34,930 nt of DNA from the NCBI GenBank assembly GCA_001931875.2, contig MSJH02000649.1, positions 1 to 34,930 on the forward strand, read 5' to 3'. The notes beneath the pieces were generated by a model that was not told the DNA's origin, made no database searches, and worked only from the letters and a program-made list of their open reading frames with translations. Shown here piece by piece: positions 11,536 through 22,739 of this stretch (its first letter is position 1; every line of letters begins with the position of its first letter). The stretch comes from Byssochlamys sp. IMV 00236. Its lineage: Eukaryota > Ascomycota > Eurotiomycetes > Eurotiales > Thermoascaceae. A program made the translations under genes and the position numbers.

Positions 11536-12979
11536 TAAATAATAAGAATATTAATAAAAACTAATTAATATTTTAATATTTAAATATTAAAAAGAATATA
11601 TATTTATTAATAAAATAAATAGAATCTTATAAATTATAAAATTAATAAAATTAGACTATAATTACTTCGCTATTTAATACTCTTTAAATATTTTTTAAAG
11701 GTCTATATAAAATATATATATTTATATAGTTTTTCTCGGGCCTCTTATTTCTTTACTTCTTTCTCTCTTTATAAGCTATTAACCTTCTATAAAGATTTAA
11801 GACTATAGAATTAAAGATTTTAAGAAAGTATATAAAAAGGTAATAATTACTAAATTGCTTAAAGAATTAATTAATACTAAAATCTATTAGCTATTTATAC
11901 TTCTTAACTTTATTTAAATACTTTAGCTATTTTAAGCTAAACTAAATATTTAATTAAATTAATTTATAGTTCTTTTCCTATCTTTATTAATTTTATATAG
12001 GTTAATATAAGTAGTATCTTATTACAGCTACTATTTAGTTTATATAGAGAATATAATAGTAGAATATAATAAGTTTATAACTTATCTCTTATAAAAGCTA
12101 TATAATTTAATATTTTAATTTCTCTTTTTTATCTCTATATAAAAATATTATTTTCTCGCCTCTATATAATAATATTATTTCTCCTATTCTTTTCTTTATA
12201 ATATAAAGATTAAAATTTAATTTACTATAATTAGATTATTAGATTAAGATAAAATTATAAATTAGAACTTTTTAAACCTATTATTATTTAAGTTCTTTTA
12301 TTAGCTTAAAGTATATATTAAGCTAATATAATTATATATACTTCCTATAAATATAAATATTAAAATATCTTAAACCTATTAACCTTTAGCTTCTCTTATT
12401 AGTTAAATAAATATATTAAACTAATATAGTTAAGTATAATAATTAAAGATATAAATATTTATATTATACTTACTTAATTTATAGCTATTAATTAAAAGGT
12501 TTAATATTCTCTCTTATAGTTTATAAAGAATTTATTAATAGAGATAGATATTTTTTAAGAGATATATTATATTTAATTTTCTTAGCACTTAATTACTTTA
12601 ATACTTCTAAGTATTTTATTAGCCCTTTTTTAAAGTTAAAATTACTATAGCTATCTCGCTCTATTAATTATGATATTTTATATATAATAAATATATTTAG
12701 CTAATTTTAGAGACTGCCTTTTATTAAGGTATAAGCTTAAGAAATAAGTTAAAACGAATAAAATAAAAAAGTTAATACTAGGACTAGCTATAAGATCTCT
12801 ATTTAGCTAATTTAAACTAGAATAAGCTATTATAAGCAGGCTTAGTAAATAAGATATAGCTTAAAAAGCTTAAATTTAAATTAAGCTATATATTAAAGAT
12901 ATCTTCGCAAGATTATATAATACCTTATATAAGTATTAGCTAGTAAATCTCTATCTTTTATACTAATATTATAATAATA
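11536..12979 (-). other. Transition between R copy 1 and the minus-strand Ty3/gypsy remnant; probable 3' LTR
   Basis: No gene is recognised in these 1.4 kb. The right edge is a plausible LTR boundary. On the minus strand a purine run (AAAAAGAGAAG, plus positions 12980-12990) directly precedes TATTATTATAATATTAG, as expected for a polypurine tract followed by an LTR beginning TG, now TA. The other LTR of that element is not in the window, so LTR length and the boundary with R copy 1 cannot be fixed. A TATATAAA-type motif and CG remnants (TTGCGAAG on the minus strand near 12905) lie inside. Confidence 0.35.
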
Positions 12980-12990
12980 CTTCTCTTTTT
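12980..12990 (-). other. Candidate polypurine tract of the minus-strand element
   Basis: The minus strand reads AAAAAGAGAAG, 22 bp downstream of the end of the chromodomain-like frame and directly before a candidate LTR start. Position and composition fit the plus-strand primer of a Ty3/gypsy element. It is unproven without the second LTR. Confidence 0.4.
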
Positions 12991-13012
12991 AAAGTTAAGC
13001 TTTATTAAGACT

Positions 13013-16000
13013 ATTTTTTAACTTTAGCTTATTTAAATAGTAGTAATAGAAGTTAGTAATAATCTCTTAAATATACTGTAGATAATATATAGGCTCTTTA
13101 GTTAAGTTATTATAACCTAGCTATTTAATAGTATATTATAGTTAGAAGCCTTTATACTTATAGTATTCTTATTAGGAATTTAAAATATTTTTAATAACTT
13201 ATTTCTTAAGGCCGTTAACTTTAATAGGTAATAGTAAAGATTATCTTTATTTAAGTATAAAGTCTTTAGTAATAAGATAAAGTAAGCTAATATTAAATAT
13301 AAGATAGATATATATTAAGGTAGGTAAGTTAAGCTAGTAAGTATATAGGCTAATAACCTTAATAATATAAAATAAGTTAAAATTCTTCTAATTAAGTTTT
13401 TTTTAGAGGTATTAAATATAAATATTTTAAGTATTTAATTAAATAAATTATTTTATATAATAGTAATAAGCTAAGGTTTAATAATAGTTAGTCTACTCTT
13501 TATAATAAGCTTAAATAGTATAAATCTAAATATAAATATAATTTATAATATCTTATATCTTTTTAATAAAGGCTTTAATATTTTTAATAATAGGCTAGTT
13601 TATAGACTAAATAGGCTTAAATCTTATATATAAATAGAACTTATAATTAGTAAAAAAGAGTAATATTTTAATAGTCTTAAAATAATAAGAGTTTAATATA
13701 AACTTAGCTAAAAGTAGCTAATTAATCTAATTATCTTATAAATAGCTAATATAAATATATAAATATTATTCTAAGATAATATTTATTCTTTTAATCTAAT
13801 TATTAATCTTAAAATAATAAGTAATAAATAGTAAGTTTATAATATTTAAATATTAAGTTAAATATTTCTAGAAAGTAGTAATAAACTAAAAGCTTTAGTT
13901 AAATATTATAATCTTTAATAGCTTATAAAGCTTCTATATATAGTAAATATATAATTATATTACTCTTTTAATATTATAAATAGCTTAATAAAAAATAAAG
14001 TATTTTATTTTTATAAGTTAATTTATAATAACTAATATAATATTATAATCTTAATAAAGTATAAGTTTAATAATAAAATCTATTAAGATACTTTATTAAA
14101 AGTATTTAAGGATAAAGAGCTAGTATAAGATTTTTTAATAGCCTTTATTTAAGAGTATAATATAATAGTAAATATAGTAATTCTAGGTCTAATAATTTAT
14201 ATATTAATATATATTTAGCTAGTAATACTCTTATAAGATTAAATTATAAAACTTATATTTTCTAAGATATTTAAATATATATTTATTATAATATTTTTAT
14301 AATAAGTAAGCTCTTAGCTTATTATAGTTAAGAATATATAAATAATTTTTATAATATAAGTATCTTTCTCTTTACTAGTAATTAACTAGTATAATCTTAG
14401 AGTAATAATTAGCTTTATAATCTAAGGCTTATAGAATAAACTATATTAAATTATTAAATAAATAAGCTATATTTAATAAGTCTTTAATATTAAATAAATA
14501 CTTTAATTTATTAGGTATAGTAGAGAAACTAGACTAGTTTTATTTAATAGGCTAAGCTATTTCTTTAATAAGCTAAATAATCTCTTTAATAAACTAAATT
14601 ATTTCCTTAATAGGTTAAATAATTTTAATAGATTAATTAGGTAATAGAATAGACTAAATAAATTCTCTAAGCTAAATAAATTAATTTCTTAAAATAAATT
14701 AAGCAAATATTCTTATAAGTTTAATAAAATTTTTAATTTCTTAAGCTATTAGATTAATAAAGTAAATATACTTTATTATTTAATTCTTAATAATAGCTTT
14801 TAGTTTTAAGAATCTCTAAATCTATAAGTTAAGATTCTTTTTCTTTAAGACTATTTAGCTCTAATATTATAGCTATTTATCTCTCTTTTTAGAGAAATTC
14901 TCTAATCTCTTAATTAAGGTATTAAGCTTTATTTTTTATTTTCTAAGTTAATATATAATTTAAAAGTTAAACTAAGATAAAAACTTAAACTAATAGGCTT
15001 ATTACTAGTTTAATAGCTTAATTAATATAAAGTATTTTAAATTATAATAGTCTATAATAATTTTAATTAGTAATAGTATATCTTTAAGTTTAAGGTATTA
15101 TTTCTTAAAGCAGTAAATAATTACTAATAATTTTTTATTATAAATCTTATAATTATATTCTATAATAAAGAGTTTTTTTAAAAAAAATATAATAAGATAT
15201 AGAATTCCTTTATTATTATATTAAAATATAACTTTAGTTAATATATAATTAGATAAGTTAGTTTTAACTATAATCTTATAGGTCTAGTTAAATAGCTTTA
15301 AAATTAAAGCTTAAATAAATACTTCTTTTAAGGCTTTAAAATTAAACTAATAAGTAAGTATTTAATTAAAGGGAACTTCCTTTTAAGTTAAGCTTATAAG
15401 TAATATAATTATTCTAGAAAAGTTATAAATAAACTAATAGTAAAAGTTATTAAACTTAATAAAAGCTTATATATTAATTATATAGATTAAGGTTTTTTAT
15501 TTAGCAATTATTTTTATCTTATTTAAGTTTATCTTAATATAGTCTTAGCTAATAATAATACTTAAGAACTTAGTCTTAAAAATAATAAACTTATATTTTT
15601 AAATCTTTATATATAGGCTTACTTTATATAGCTTCTATAAGATAGTATAAATATATTAAATATATTTAAAATAGGTTATACTATATACTAAGATATTATT
15701 AAGGTATATAGTATAAAAGATATTAAGATAATCTTATAGAGTATTATTAATAAACCTTTAAAATATTACTAATATTTTTATTAAGCTAAATAATATTATT
15801 AATAATTTAAATAGGCTAAGTTAAGTATAAAAGGCAATTAAGTATTTTTATCTCTTTTTAATATAAAGGTTATTAAATATAGAAATAATATTAATCTTTA
15901 TAAAATACTTTATTTCTTTTAAGTTATTTAGGGTCTTCTTAATTAAAGGCAGAGAATATTAATCTTTAATAGTTATTATATTTAAGGCTTAATAATTTAT

Positions 16001-16887
16001 ATAGATTTATATTTCTCTATTAGGCTTTTTAATAAATAAAATTAAAGATATAGTAGGTAATAAGCTTAAGTAAATAAATCTCTTTTTTAAGTTTTCTTTA
16101 ATTTATTCCTTTAAAATCTTTAATTTATTCTAAAATATAATATATAAGAGTTTAAAGAGAAGTAACTTTCTTTCTAATAGCTTAATATTATAATTATAAA
16201 AATAATATAATAATAAGTACTTAGCCTCTTTAAAAGAAAAGATATTAATATAATTCTTAAACTCTTTAAGCAATAAATAGGTAAAGTCTTTTTTTTAAAC
16301 TTATTTAATCCTTAAAATAGTATCTAAGTCCTTTAAAGTAATTATAAATATTTAAATATTTCTTTAAGTATAGGTAGAATAGGCGGCTAAAGAAATAAAG
16401 GCTATATTTCTCTCTTCTAATTCTTTAAATCTTAAGGATAAATATTAAAGTAAAGCCTTTAGAAAAATATTATATAGGGTAAATATTTTAATTAGCTTTA
16501 AGAGTATATTATAATTCTTTTAATAATAATTGCTATTAAAAATAATATTATAGATAATAAATTATAAGTATAAGTTATAATACTTTAATTAGAGAAGTCT
16601 TAAAATAATAAAGTAATATATTAATTAGATAATATAAAATTTAATATCTTTCTTAAAATAATCTTTAATTCTTATATTTATCTAGATATAATATATAATC
16701 TTTTTATCCTCTAGTTCTCTTCTATTAAATATATATAAGATAATTAAGCTTTTTAAAGGGATAAGCTTTAACTTCTAATCTTTAGCTTATTCTTAGTTTA
16801 TAAATCTTTATCCTTTAGCTTTAATATTAAGCAGAGTATAAATTAATAAATAAATCTTTTTCTTCTTCTCTTTTAATATTATAGATT
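13013..16887 (-). pseudogene. pol: Ty3/gypsy pol remnant: protease, RT, RNase H, integrase, chromodomain
   Basis: The polyprotein of a chromovirus-type LTR retrotransposon, readable on the minus strand when RIP stops are taken as Gln/Trp. From N to C, the frame holds a protease end (about 16860-16540; a 'GQRFI' after the damaged DSGA position, then ILGLPWL-like), RT (about 16200-15500; RIYIDYQALN, TAFYT-LGLFKPLVIPFGLTKA and YLNDILVYS, the damaged YxDD at about 15688-15705), RNase H (about 15450-14900; SEFLSRFNFRIIYRPGKQ-like end), an integrase zinc-binding region (about 14340-14150), an integrase core (less clear) and a chromodomain (about 13180-13020; YTVKWLGYDN-like). Next to the core, a short PIKEIIQ-type peptide repeat is encoded at 14530-14640. 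Gag is missing unless R copy 2, directly upstream, supplies it. Many in-frame TAA/TAG make it dead. Confidence 0.9.
14530..14645 (-). repeat. Short in-frame peptide repeat within pol remnant
   Basis: Four to five imperfect 21-24 bp units (plus strand TTTAATARGYTAAATAATCTC), translating on the minus strand to QPIKEII-like heptads. They lie between the RNase H and integrase zinc-binding parts of the pol frame, where a flexible linker would be expected. RIP has weakened the unit identity. Confidence 0.6.
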
Positions 16888-17321
16888 CTATAAGGTAAAA
16901 TTACGTATATAAGTAAACTTCCCCTTTAGGAATTTAATATTGTTCTATATACTAATCGATAGAGCTCGTTCTAAGGATTATAAATATATATTCTTTTTTT
17001 AGATTAGTCTACTATAGTATAAGTTATTAAGGTTTAAAGATTTTATCTCAATTAATAAGCTATAGTAGAAAAATTAAAATAAGCTAATACTATTTCCTAT
17101 TTTAGATTTTTTAATAATAAAACTTTATTCTCTTATATCTTAGTAAAATAAAGTTAAATTAAGCTAAATTTTTAATATATTATAGAGTTAAATTAAATAT
17201 ATAAAATAAATTAATTTCTATCTAGATTTAACTTAATTTAGTAAAAATATAAGGAGTTAATATTTAGGCGAGAATTTTAATAGGGTTTATTAAGCCTTAT
17301 CTAATAAAATACTAAATTTTA

Positions 17322-17656
17322 AATTAATAAATTACTAAATAATATAAATTTTTAACTATTAAATTATTTTTAATTAATAAATCTTATAATAGTAAATTAT
17401 TAAATTATAATATTAAGCTATAATTAAAGGAGATCTATAACTTATATTAATATTTAACTATTACTAGAGATATATTTATAAATTCTTAAGTTAATATAGC
17501 TATTATAAAATTAACTATTATAAGATATTTAAATTAGTTATTTTAATAATAGATAATATAGGGCTAAAGCCTTTAAGCTATATATTAATTTAAAACTTTT
17601 ATCTAATTAAAAATTTAATAGTTAAAAATTTATATTATTTAATTATTTATTAATTT
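17322..17656. repeat. Inverted-arm unit in R copy 2
   Basis: Counterpart of 5728-6063. Arms of about 45 bp lie near 17322-17368 and 17611-17656. The core AACTATT in the left arm is matched by AATAGTT in the right arm, whereas copy 1 has AATTATT and AATAATT: the arms differ between copies but stay complementary within each copy. Confidence 0.75.
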
Positions 17657-18485
17657 AAAACTTAATCTAGTTTAATTATTATAATACTTTATATTCTAAT
17701 AATAGTTTAAGTTATAGAAAATAGCTTAAAAATAGTTAAAGATTTTATTAGCTATTTAAAAAAAAAGGCTAGAATTTTTATAAAATTTAAAAAATATATA
17801 TACTATAGCTTTTTTATTTAGGCAGCTTTAAATATATATAATATAAAGATATTTACTTCTATAATAGTTAGTATTTATCTTAAGCTTATTCTTAATCTAT
17901 AATAGCTAATCTTTAAATTTAAAATTCTTTCTATTAATAAGTAAGAGAAAGTTAAGTAATTTAATAAAGTACTAGGGCTAATTACCTATAAGTCTTAAAA
18001 TATTTTTATAATTAAAATAAAGAGCTATATTAATAAAAGCCTCTTTATATTTTTTTTAATTATAGATAAGTTTTATAACTTACTATTTAATATCTTTAAT
18101 ATAATATTTCTCCTAATAAAGCTAGCGGGTAAGATTATTATTATTATTTTTATATTTAATATTATAATTATTTAAATGCTTAATATTCTTTAATTTATAA
18201 ATTTTATTCTAGAGAAAATTAATAATAGAATATTAAATTCTCTAGATTTTTATAAGGTCTGTTTTTAACTTCTTATAAAACTTATTTAATATTATATTCT
18301 TTAGCTTATTATCTTAATAATATAAGATATAATAAGTATCTTTTATAGGTTTTTATTTAAGCTATTTATCTTTATTTTTAAGATTATTTTAATAGTAATT
18401 AAATTTATTAATAGGCTTTACTATAGTAAAAACTTAATTTAAAGGTCTAGTATTTTATTAAGCAATAGGTAAGCTTTTTAGGCAG
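17643..18485 (-). pseudogene. Gag-like pseudogene of R, copy 2
   Basis: The minus-strand frame is equivalent to copies 1 and 3. The C-terminal part is readable here beyond the SRLGRKAI segment as a stretch resembling the Gag phrase 'EIFNYFQAIFYD-PDY-QN', which in other fungal elements is of the type 'LEAVYxDPNRxxNA'. It ends in the inverted-arm unit. If copy 2 and pol at 13013-16887 are one element, this is its gag, placed correctly upstream of protease with about 760 bp between. No zinc knuckle is visible in that interval. Confidence 0.55.
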
Positions 18486-18822
18486 TATAATATACTTAAA
18501 TAAGAAGCCTAGGAAATAAAATAAGATAGGTAAAATAAGCTTAAAGTAATATTATACTTAAGTAAATTAAATTAAATTTATTAAAGATTTAACCTAGTAA
18601 AATAATATAATAGAGAACTTTAAGCTAAAGAAAAAAAAGAAGAAAAATTTAGGGTAAAAATCTAAATGCTTTTATCTTTAAAATCCTTTATTTCTTAATC
18701 TTTTTTTAATATAATAAGTAGTTAATAGTTCTATTAATAGTTTTATTTTACTATTTTCTCTTATAGCTTTAATCTATTTTATAGCTATTATAATACTTAT
18801 TTAATACTATAATATTATTAGT

Positions 18823-19590
18823 AAAAAATTTAGTAATTAGAAATTTAATAATTAAAAATTTATATTAGTTAGTCATTTATTAATTTAAAACTTAGTTTAG
18901 TCTAATAGTAAGAAATTTAATAGTTAGAAATTTATATTAATTAGTTATTTATTAATTTAAAACTTAGTCTAGTCTAATAATAAGAAATTTAGTAGTTAGA
19001 AATTTAGTAGTTAAAAATTTATATTAGTCGGTTATTTATTAATTTAAAACTTAGTTTAATCTAGTAGTAAGAAATTTAATAATTAGAAATTTAATAGTCG
19101 AAAATTTATATTAATTAGTTATTTATTAATTTAAAACTTAGTTTAATTTAATAATAAGAAATTTAATAATTAAAAATTTATATTAATTAGTTATTTATTA
19201 ATTTAAAACTTAGTTTAGTTTAATAGTAAGAAATTTAATAATTAAAAATTTATATTAATTAGTTATTTATTAATCTAAAACTTAATTTAATCTAGTAGTA
19301 AGAAATTTAATAGTTAGAAATTTAGTAGTTAAAAATTTATATTAATTAGTTATTTATTAATTTAAAACTTAGTATAATCTAGTAATAGAAAATTTAGTAA
19401 TTAGAAATTTATATTAGTTAATTATTTATTAATTTAAAACTTAGTTTAATCTAGTAATAGAAAATTTAGTAGTTAAAAATTTATATTAGTTAATTATTTA
19501 TTAATCTAAAACTTAGTTTAATTTAATAATAAGAAATTTAGTAGTAAGAAATTTATATTAGTTAATTATTTATTAATTTAAAACTAAGTA
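18823..19590 (+). repeat. Tandem array in R copy 2, 10 units
   Basis: Ten units of the same type as at 7226-7945, each ending in TATTTATTAATTTAAAACTTAG or a one-to-two base variant. It is the longest of the three arrays. One unit keeps TAGTCGG and another AGTCGAA. Confidence 0.95.
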
Positions 19591-20758
19591 ATTTAAAACT
19601 TTATTATATTAAAAGAGAATATCTAAGTAAAGTAAAAGTTAGTAAATAGCTCCTTTAATATACTTTTTAATATTATATAAGTCTAGAGTAATAATTATTA
19701 GTAAGATTTACTATTAGCTCTTTTAATCTACTTTAATTATAATTAGAGGCTATATTTTTACTAGGATAATAATAGCTATTTAATTATTTTTATCCTTTAA
19801 TCTTACTAAGAGTTTACTTATAACTATATTAATTACTAATAGACTTAATTCCTTATTATAGTAATATATACTATTAGTATATATAAATCCTAGGGTATAA
19901 TACTAGACTAGGCTATATTAAATCTCTTCTATTTAGAGTTTATAAAGAGTTTAAATTATATAGCTATCTCCTGCGTATAAATACTCTCTAGTATTTTATT
20001 TAAGGTATTATTTAATTACCTAAGACTTTAATATAGGCTAAATAGTTTCAGAGACCTGCAGAGAGTTAATATAGATTATTAGAGGTTTTAATATATAAAT
20101 AAGTATTCTATAGCTTCTTCTTATACTAACTTATAGTCTATATTATTAAATTATTTACGCTACTTCTTTTACCCCTTTAACTTCTTCTTCTAATATCTTA
20201 AATACTATAATATTATATATAGAGAAATTAAAGGCTATAAATAATAATAGAGGAAATAATAATAGTAAGTAAAGATTAAAAAATTCTATTAAGAGTTTAT
20301 TTAATATTTAAATAGGCTAATTAAAGTTTATTATTTTTAACTATTATAAAAGCTTACTTTTAAAGTATTTTCTTCTATTTAAAATACTAGCTTCTTATTA
20401 ATCTATTTAAAATATTAACTATAATATTATATTTTAGCTATTTACTACTTATATTAAATTTTTTATTTTCTTTTTTCTTTCTTATCTTTTATTATAGCTT
20501 TATACTTCTATATTCTCTTATTGCTATTTTATTACTATTAAGCCTTCTTTTACTATTAATAATTAGTATTATTTATTACTTCTATTTTATATTTTTTTCT
20601 ATTTAAAATCTTAGATTTACCTAGAGAGTAATTATATTTTTTCCCCCTTAAATTTATAGTAAGGAGAGAATTTATACTTTACTTCTTAAGTATAAAAGGG
20701 TACTTCTACTCTTATTTTCTCTTTCTCTTTTTTTTCTTTCTCTTAATATAGTAATAAG
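19591..20758. other. R internal region right of the array, copy 2
   Basis: Colinear with 7946-9150. It retains CTGCG, TTTCAGAGACCTGCAGAG and TTACGCTAC where copy 1 is TA-rich. No family is recognised on either strand; the last 300 bp are pyrimidine-rich. Confidence 0.5.
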
Positions 20759-20763
20759 CCTAT
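20759..20763 (+). repeat. Target-site duplication, left (CCTAT)
   Basis: Five bases directly before the 5' LTR, matched by CTTAT (28782-28786) directly after the 3' LTR; the one difference is a C/T transition. Comparison with the uninterrupted site in R copies 1 (AAGCCTACTTACTTATAGGCC) and 3 supports a single 5-bp duplication. Confidence 0.75.
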
Positions 20764-20898
20764 TATTATAGATAATAACTTCTATATCTTAGAGATTATA
20801 TAACCTGCCGGTTATATAACTTACCTAGTATACTTAGGCTTTTTAAATCTTAAGATCTTTTCTAATTCTTAATAAGAATACCTTTAATTACTGCATTA
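20764..20898 (+). repeat. 5' LTR, 135 bp
   Basis: It runs from TATTATAGATAATAAC to CTGCATTA; the termini TA...TA are what TG...CA becomes under RIP. By my alignment it differs from the 3' LTR at about 20 of 135 positions, all but one transitions, so divergence reflects RIP rather than age. Confidence 0.9.
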
Positions 20899-21500
20899 TT
20901 ATATTCTTATTTATTTTATTATTTTTTTATTATTCTGCGATTTTAAAGGCTCTAGATTATTAAGTAAACCTTTAAACTTATACTATAAACTATAGAGAAC
21001 TCTAGTAAACTATAATAAATTATAGCTTATTAAGATAAACTATAAGTAATTATAACTCTAGATAATTATAATTTTAAAAGGCTATAGCTTTATAATTTAC
21101 TAGAAGATTATAATAAACTAAGATAGACTATAACTTACTATAGTTATAGATAATAAAATCTTACTATAATAATTTATATATAACTATAAGATTAAGTAAA
21201 ATAGCTAATTCTTAACTTATAGATAATAGGGGAATTAGCCTTAATACTAAGAATCTTATAATTTCTTTAAGCTAGTAAAAGCTAATTAAAAATTACTAGT
21301 AATAGTAAAACTCTTTATAAAATAATAATTACAGATAGTAATAATATAAAATATTCTTAATAATAGTAAAAGTATAAGACTAGGGCTATATAAGGGATTT
21401 AATAAATAATATAATAGCAAGAATAATAAAACTATTTAACTGCCTATAAAATAGTTAGTAAGAATTATTAGCCTTAAGAGGGAATAGTAATACCCTATTA
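20899..21500 (+). other. Leader region of the nested chromovirus
   Basis: Roughly 600 bp without a recognised frame. Around 20970-21190 many short ACTATAA/TTATAGT words in both orientations give high potential for local hairpins. No primer-binding site complementary to a common tRNA 3' end is evident just after the LTR. Confidence 0.4.
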
Positions 21501-21617
21501 TAGCAGCTATATATCTTTAATACTTAGCTATATACTTAGCAGTTATATATTTAGCAGCTATATATTTAGCAGCTATATATTTAGCAGCTATATATCTAAT
21601 AGCTATATATTTAGTAG
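21501..21617 (+). repeat. 15-bp tandem repeat in the gag leader of the chromovirus
   Basis: About seven units of AGCAGCTATATATTT, the central ones nearly perfect. The unit length is a multiple of three and would give a five-residue peptide repeat if translated. GCAGC is intact in several units although CA is lost almost everywhere else. It lies just before the gag-like frame and may be part of its N-terminal region. Confidence 0.85.
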
Positions 21618-21619
21618 CC

Positions 21620-22650
21620 TTAGTTTAAGTAAGTAATAGCGCTTTAAATATAAATATAAGAGCTTTAATAGTAATTAAAGGCCTTAATTTAATAGGAATA
21701 AGTATAAAGTATAATATAATTTAATAATAATAGTAGCAGTTAGAATTTAAAACTTTTTATAATATTAATTAGTAAGAAGCTTAAACTTTAATACTTAGAA
21801 GCGTTTAACGGCTTAGTAAAAAAACTTAGATATTAAATTATAGAATTTAATAAATAGCTAGAGAATAAGGTACTATATAATACTAGAAAGTAAGCTTCTT
21901 ACCTTTATTTATATATAAAGAGTAAAATAAAGAAATATCTAATAATATTAAAGATTAATAACCTGGAGAATTTAATATTTTAAAATTATATACTATTATA
22001 TTATTAGCTATTAGACTACTATAAGTTAGTAAATACTAAGATTACTATAGCTTAAAAAATATTTAATCTCTAATAATATTTTAATTAACCGCTATAAGAT
22101 TTTATTAATAAATTTAAAACTATTATAGTAGATCTAGATTAAAATAATATAGCTTTAAGTAATATATTTAGCTATAAGCTTATACTACATATTATCTATA
22201 AGGTATATTAAAAGTACTTTACTTATTCTTTAGCCTTATATATAGAATAGAAATAAATAGCTTAGCAGGTAAAGCTCTATATATAAAAAAGAAGATACTA
22301 TATAGAATAATTACCTTAAGGCTATTATAGTTATTTTAGTTTAGGTAAATTCTTTAATATATAAAGCTAATTATTAAATAAGGAAGTAATAATAAATAAT
22401 AAAGGATAAAAATAAGATTATAGAAGATTATTTTAAATCGCTTATAATAATAAGAAATATAATTTACCTAATAAAAAATAGAAGAGATAATATAATAAGA
22501 GACTTTATTTAAGATATAATAAAAAAAGCTATTAGGAGAAGTAATACTTAAAGGCTTTTTAATTAATAAAAGCTGTAAGTATAAAAAACTAGAAGGAAAA
22601 CTAATTCTAAAAGCTTAATCTTCTTAAAATAAGCTTAAACAGAATACTAT
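21620..22650 (+). pseudogene. gag: Gag-like pseudogene of the nested chromovirus
   Basis: The plus-strand frame around 21778-22060 reads as a capsid-like protein: a 'LEAFNGLVKKLRYQIIEF' phrase, comparable to the EPFDGT-LRGFL start of fungal Gag, then a helical, charged stretch. The zone at about 22440-22600 is Lys/Arg-rich and sits where a CCHC zinc knuckle is expected, but the cysteines cannot be confirmed because TGT/TGC codons are mutated. Limits are approximate and frame changes between parts were not resolved. Position between leader and protease supports the call. Confidence 0.6.
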
Positions 22651-22739
22651 TATAATATTAGTAAATAATATAAATATTATATAAATTTAGGTATTATTAT
22701 CTTATATACTTATATCTAGAAGAATTAAAATATTTATTT

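Larger units (their letters stand above)
5296..11540 (-). mobile_element. R repeat, copy 1 (gag-bearing, pol-less)
   Basis: First of three colinear copies of a repeat of at least 6 kb. Landmarks shared with copies 2 and 3 in the same order are the left terminus TATAAGGTAAAATTA, the GAGCTCGTT block, an inverted-arm pair, a minus-strand gag-like pseudogene, a tandem array and pyrimidine-rich stretches. The triplet-periodic AGCTAT repeat and a 17-bp repeat near the right side are shared with copy 3. Strand is given by the gag frame. No LTR pair was found: the left-terminal sequence does not recur at the right side. The right end is uncertain because copy 3, the only copy reaching this far, is cut by the window end; similarity holds to at least 11480. 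The copies differ mostly by transitions. Confidence 0.8.
16888..20763 (-). mobile_element. R repeat, copy 2, left part
   Basis: Colinear with copy 1 from 5296 to about 9160 and with copy 3 from 29543 to about 33125. It starts CTATAAGGTAAAATTACG directly beside the protease coding of the minus-strand pol. It is interrupted at 20763 by the nested chromovirus and resumes at 28787. This copy keeps a few more C/G positions at its left end (TACGTA, ATCGATAG, GGAATTT) than copies 1 and 3, so it is useful for reconstructing the pre-RIP order of bases. At the junction with pol, the minus-strand frame passes from R into protease without a shift. Confidence 0.9.

Noticed and set aside
13500..14330. A long Gln-rich plus-strand frame that looks Gag-like when TAA/TAG are read as Gln.
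   Set aside because: The minus strand over the same span continues the Ty3/gypsy pol frame, with an integrase zinc-binding region upstream and a chromodomain downstream, so the plus frame is a shadow. It shows how misleading RIP-masked frames are.
21501..21617. CRISPR-like array.
   Set aside because: Units are contiguous 15-bp repeats without spacers, inside a retrotransposon.
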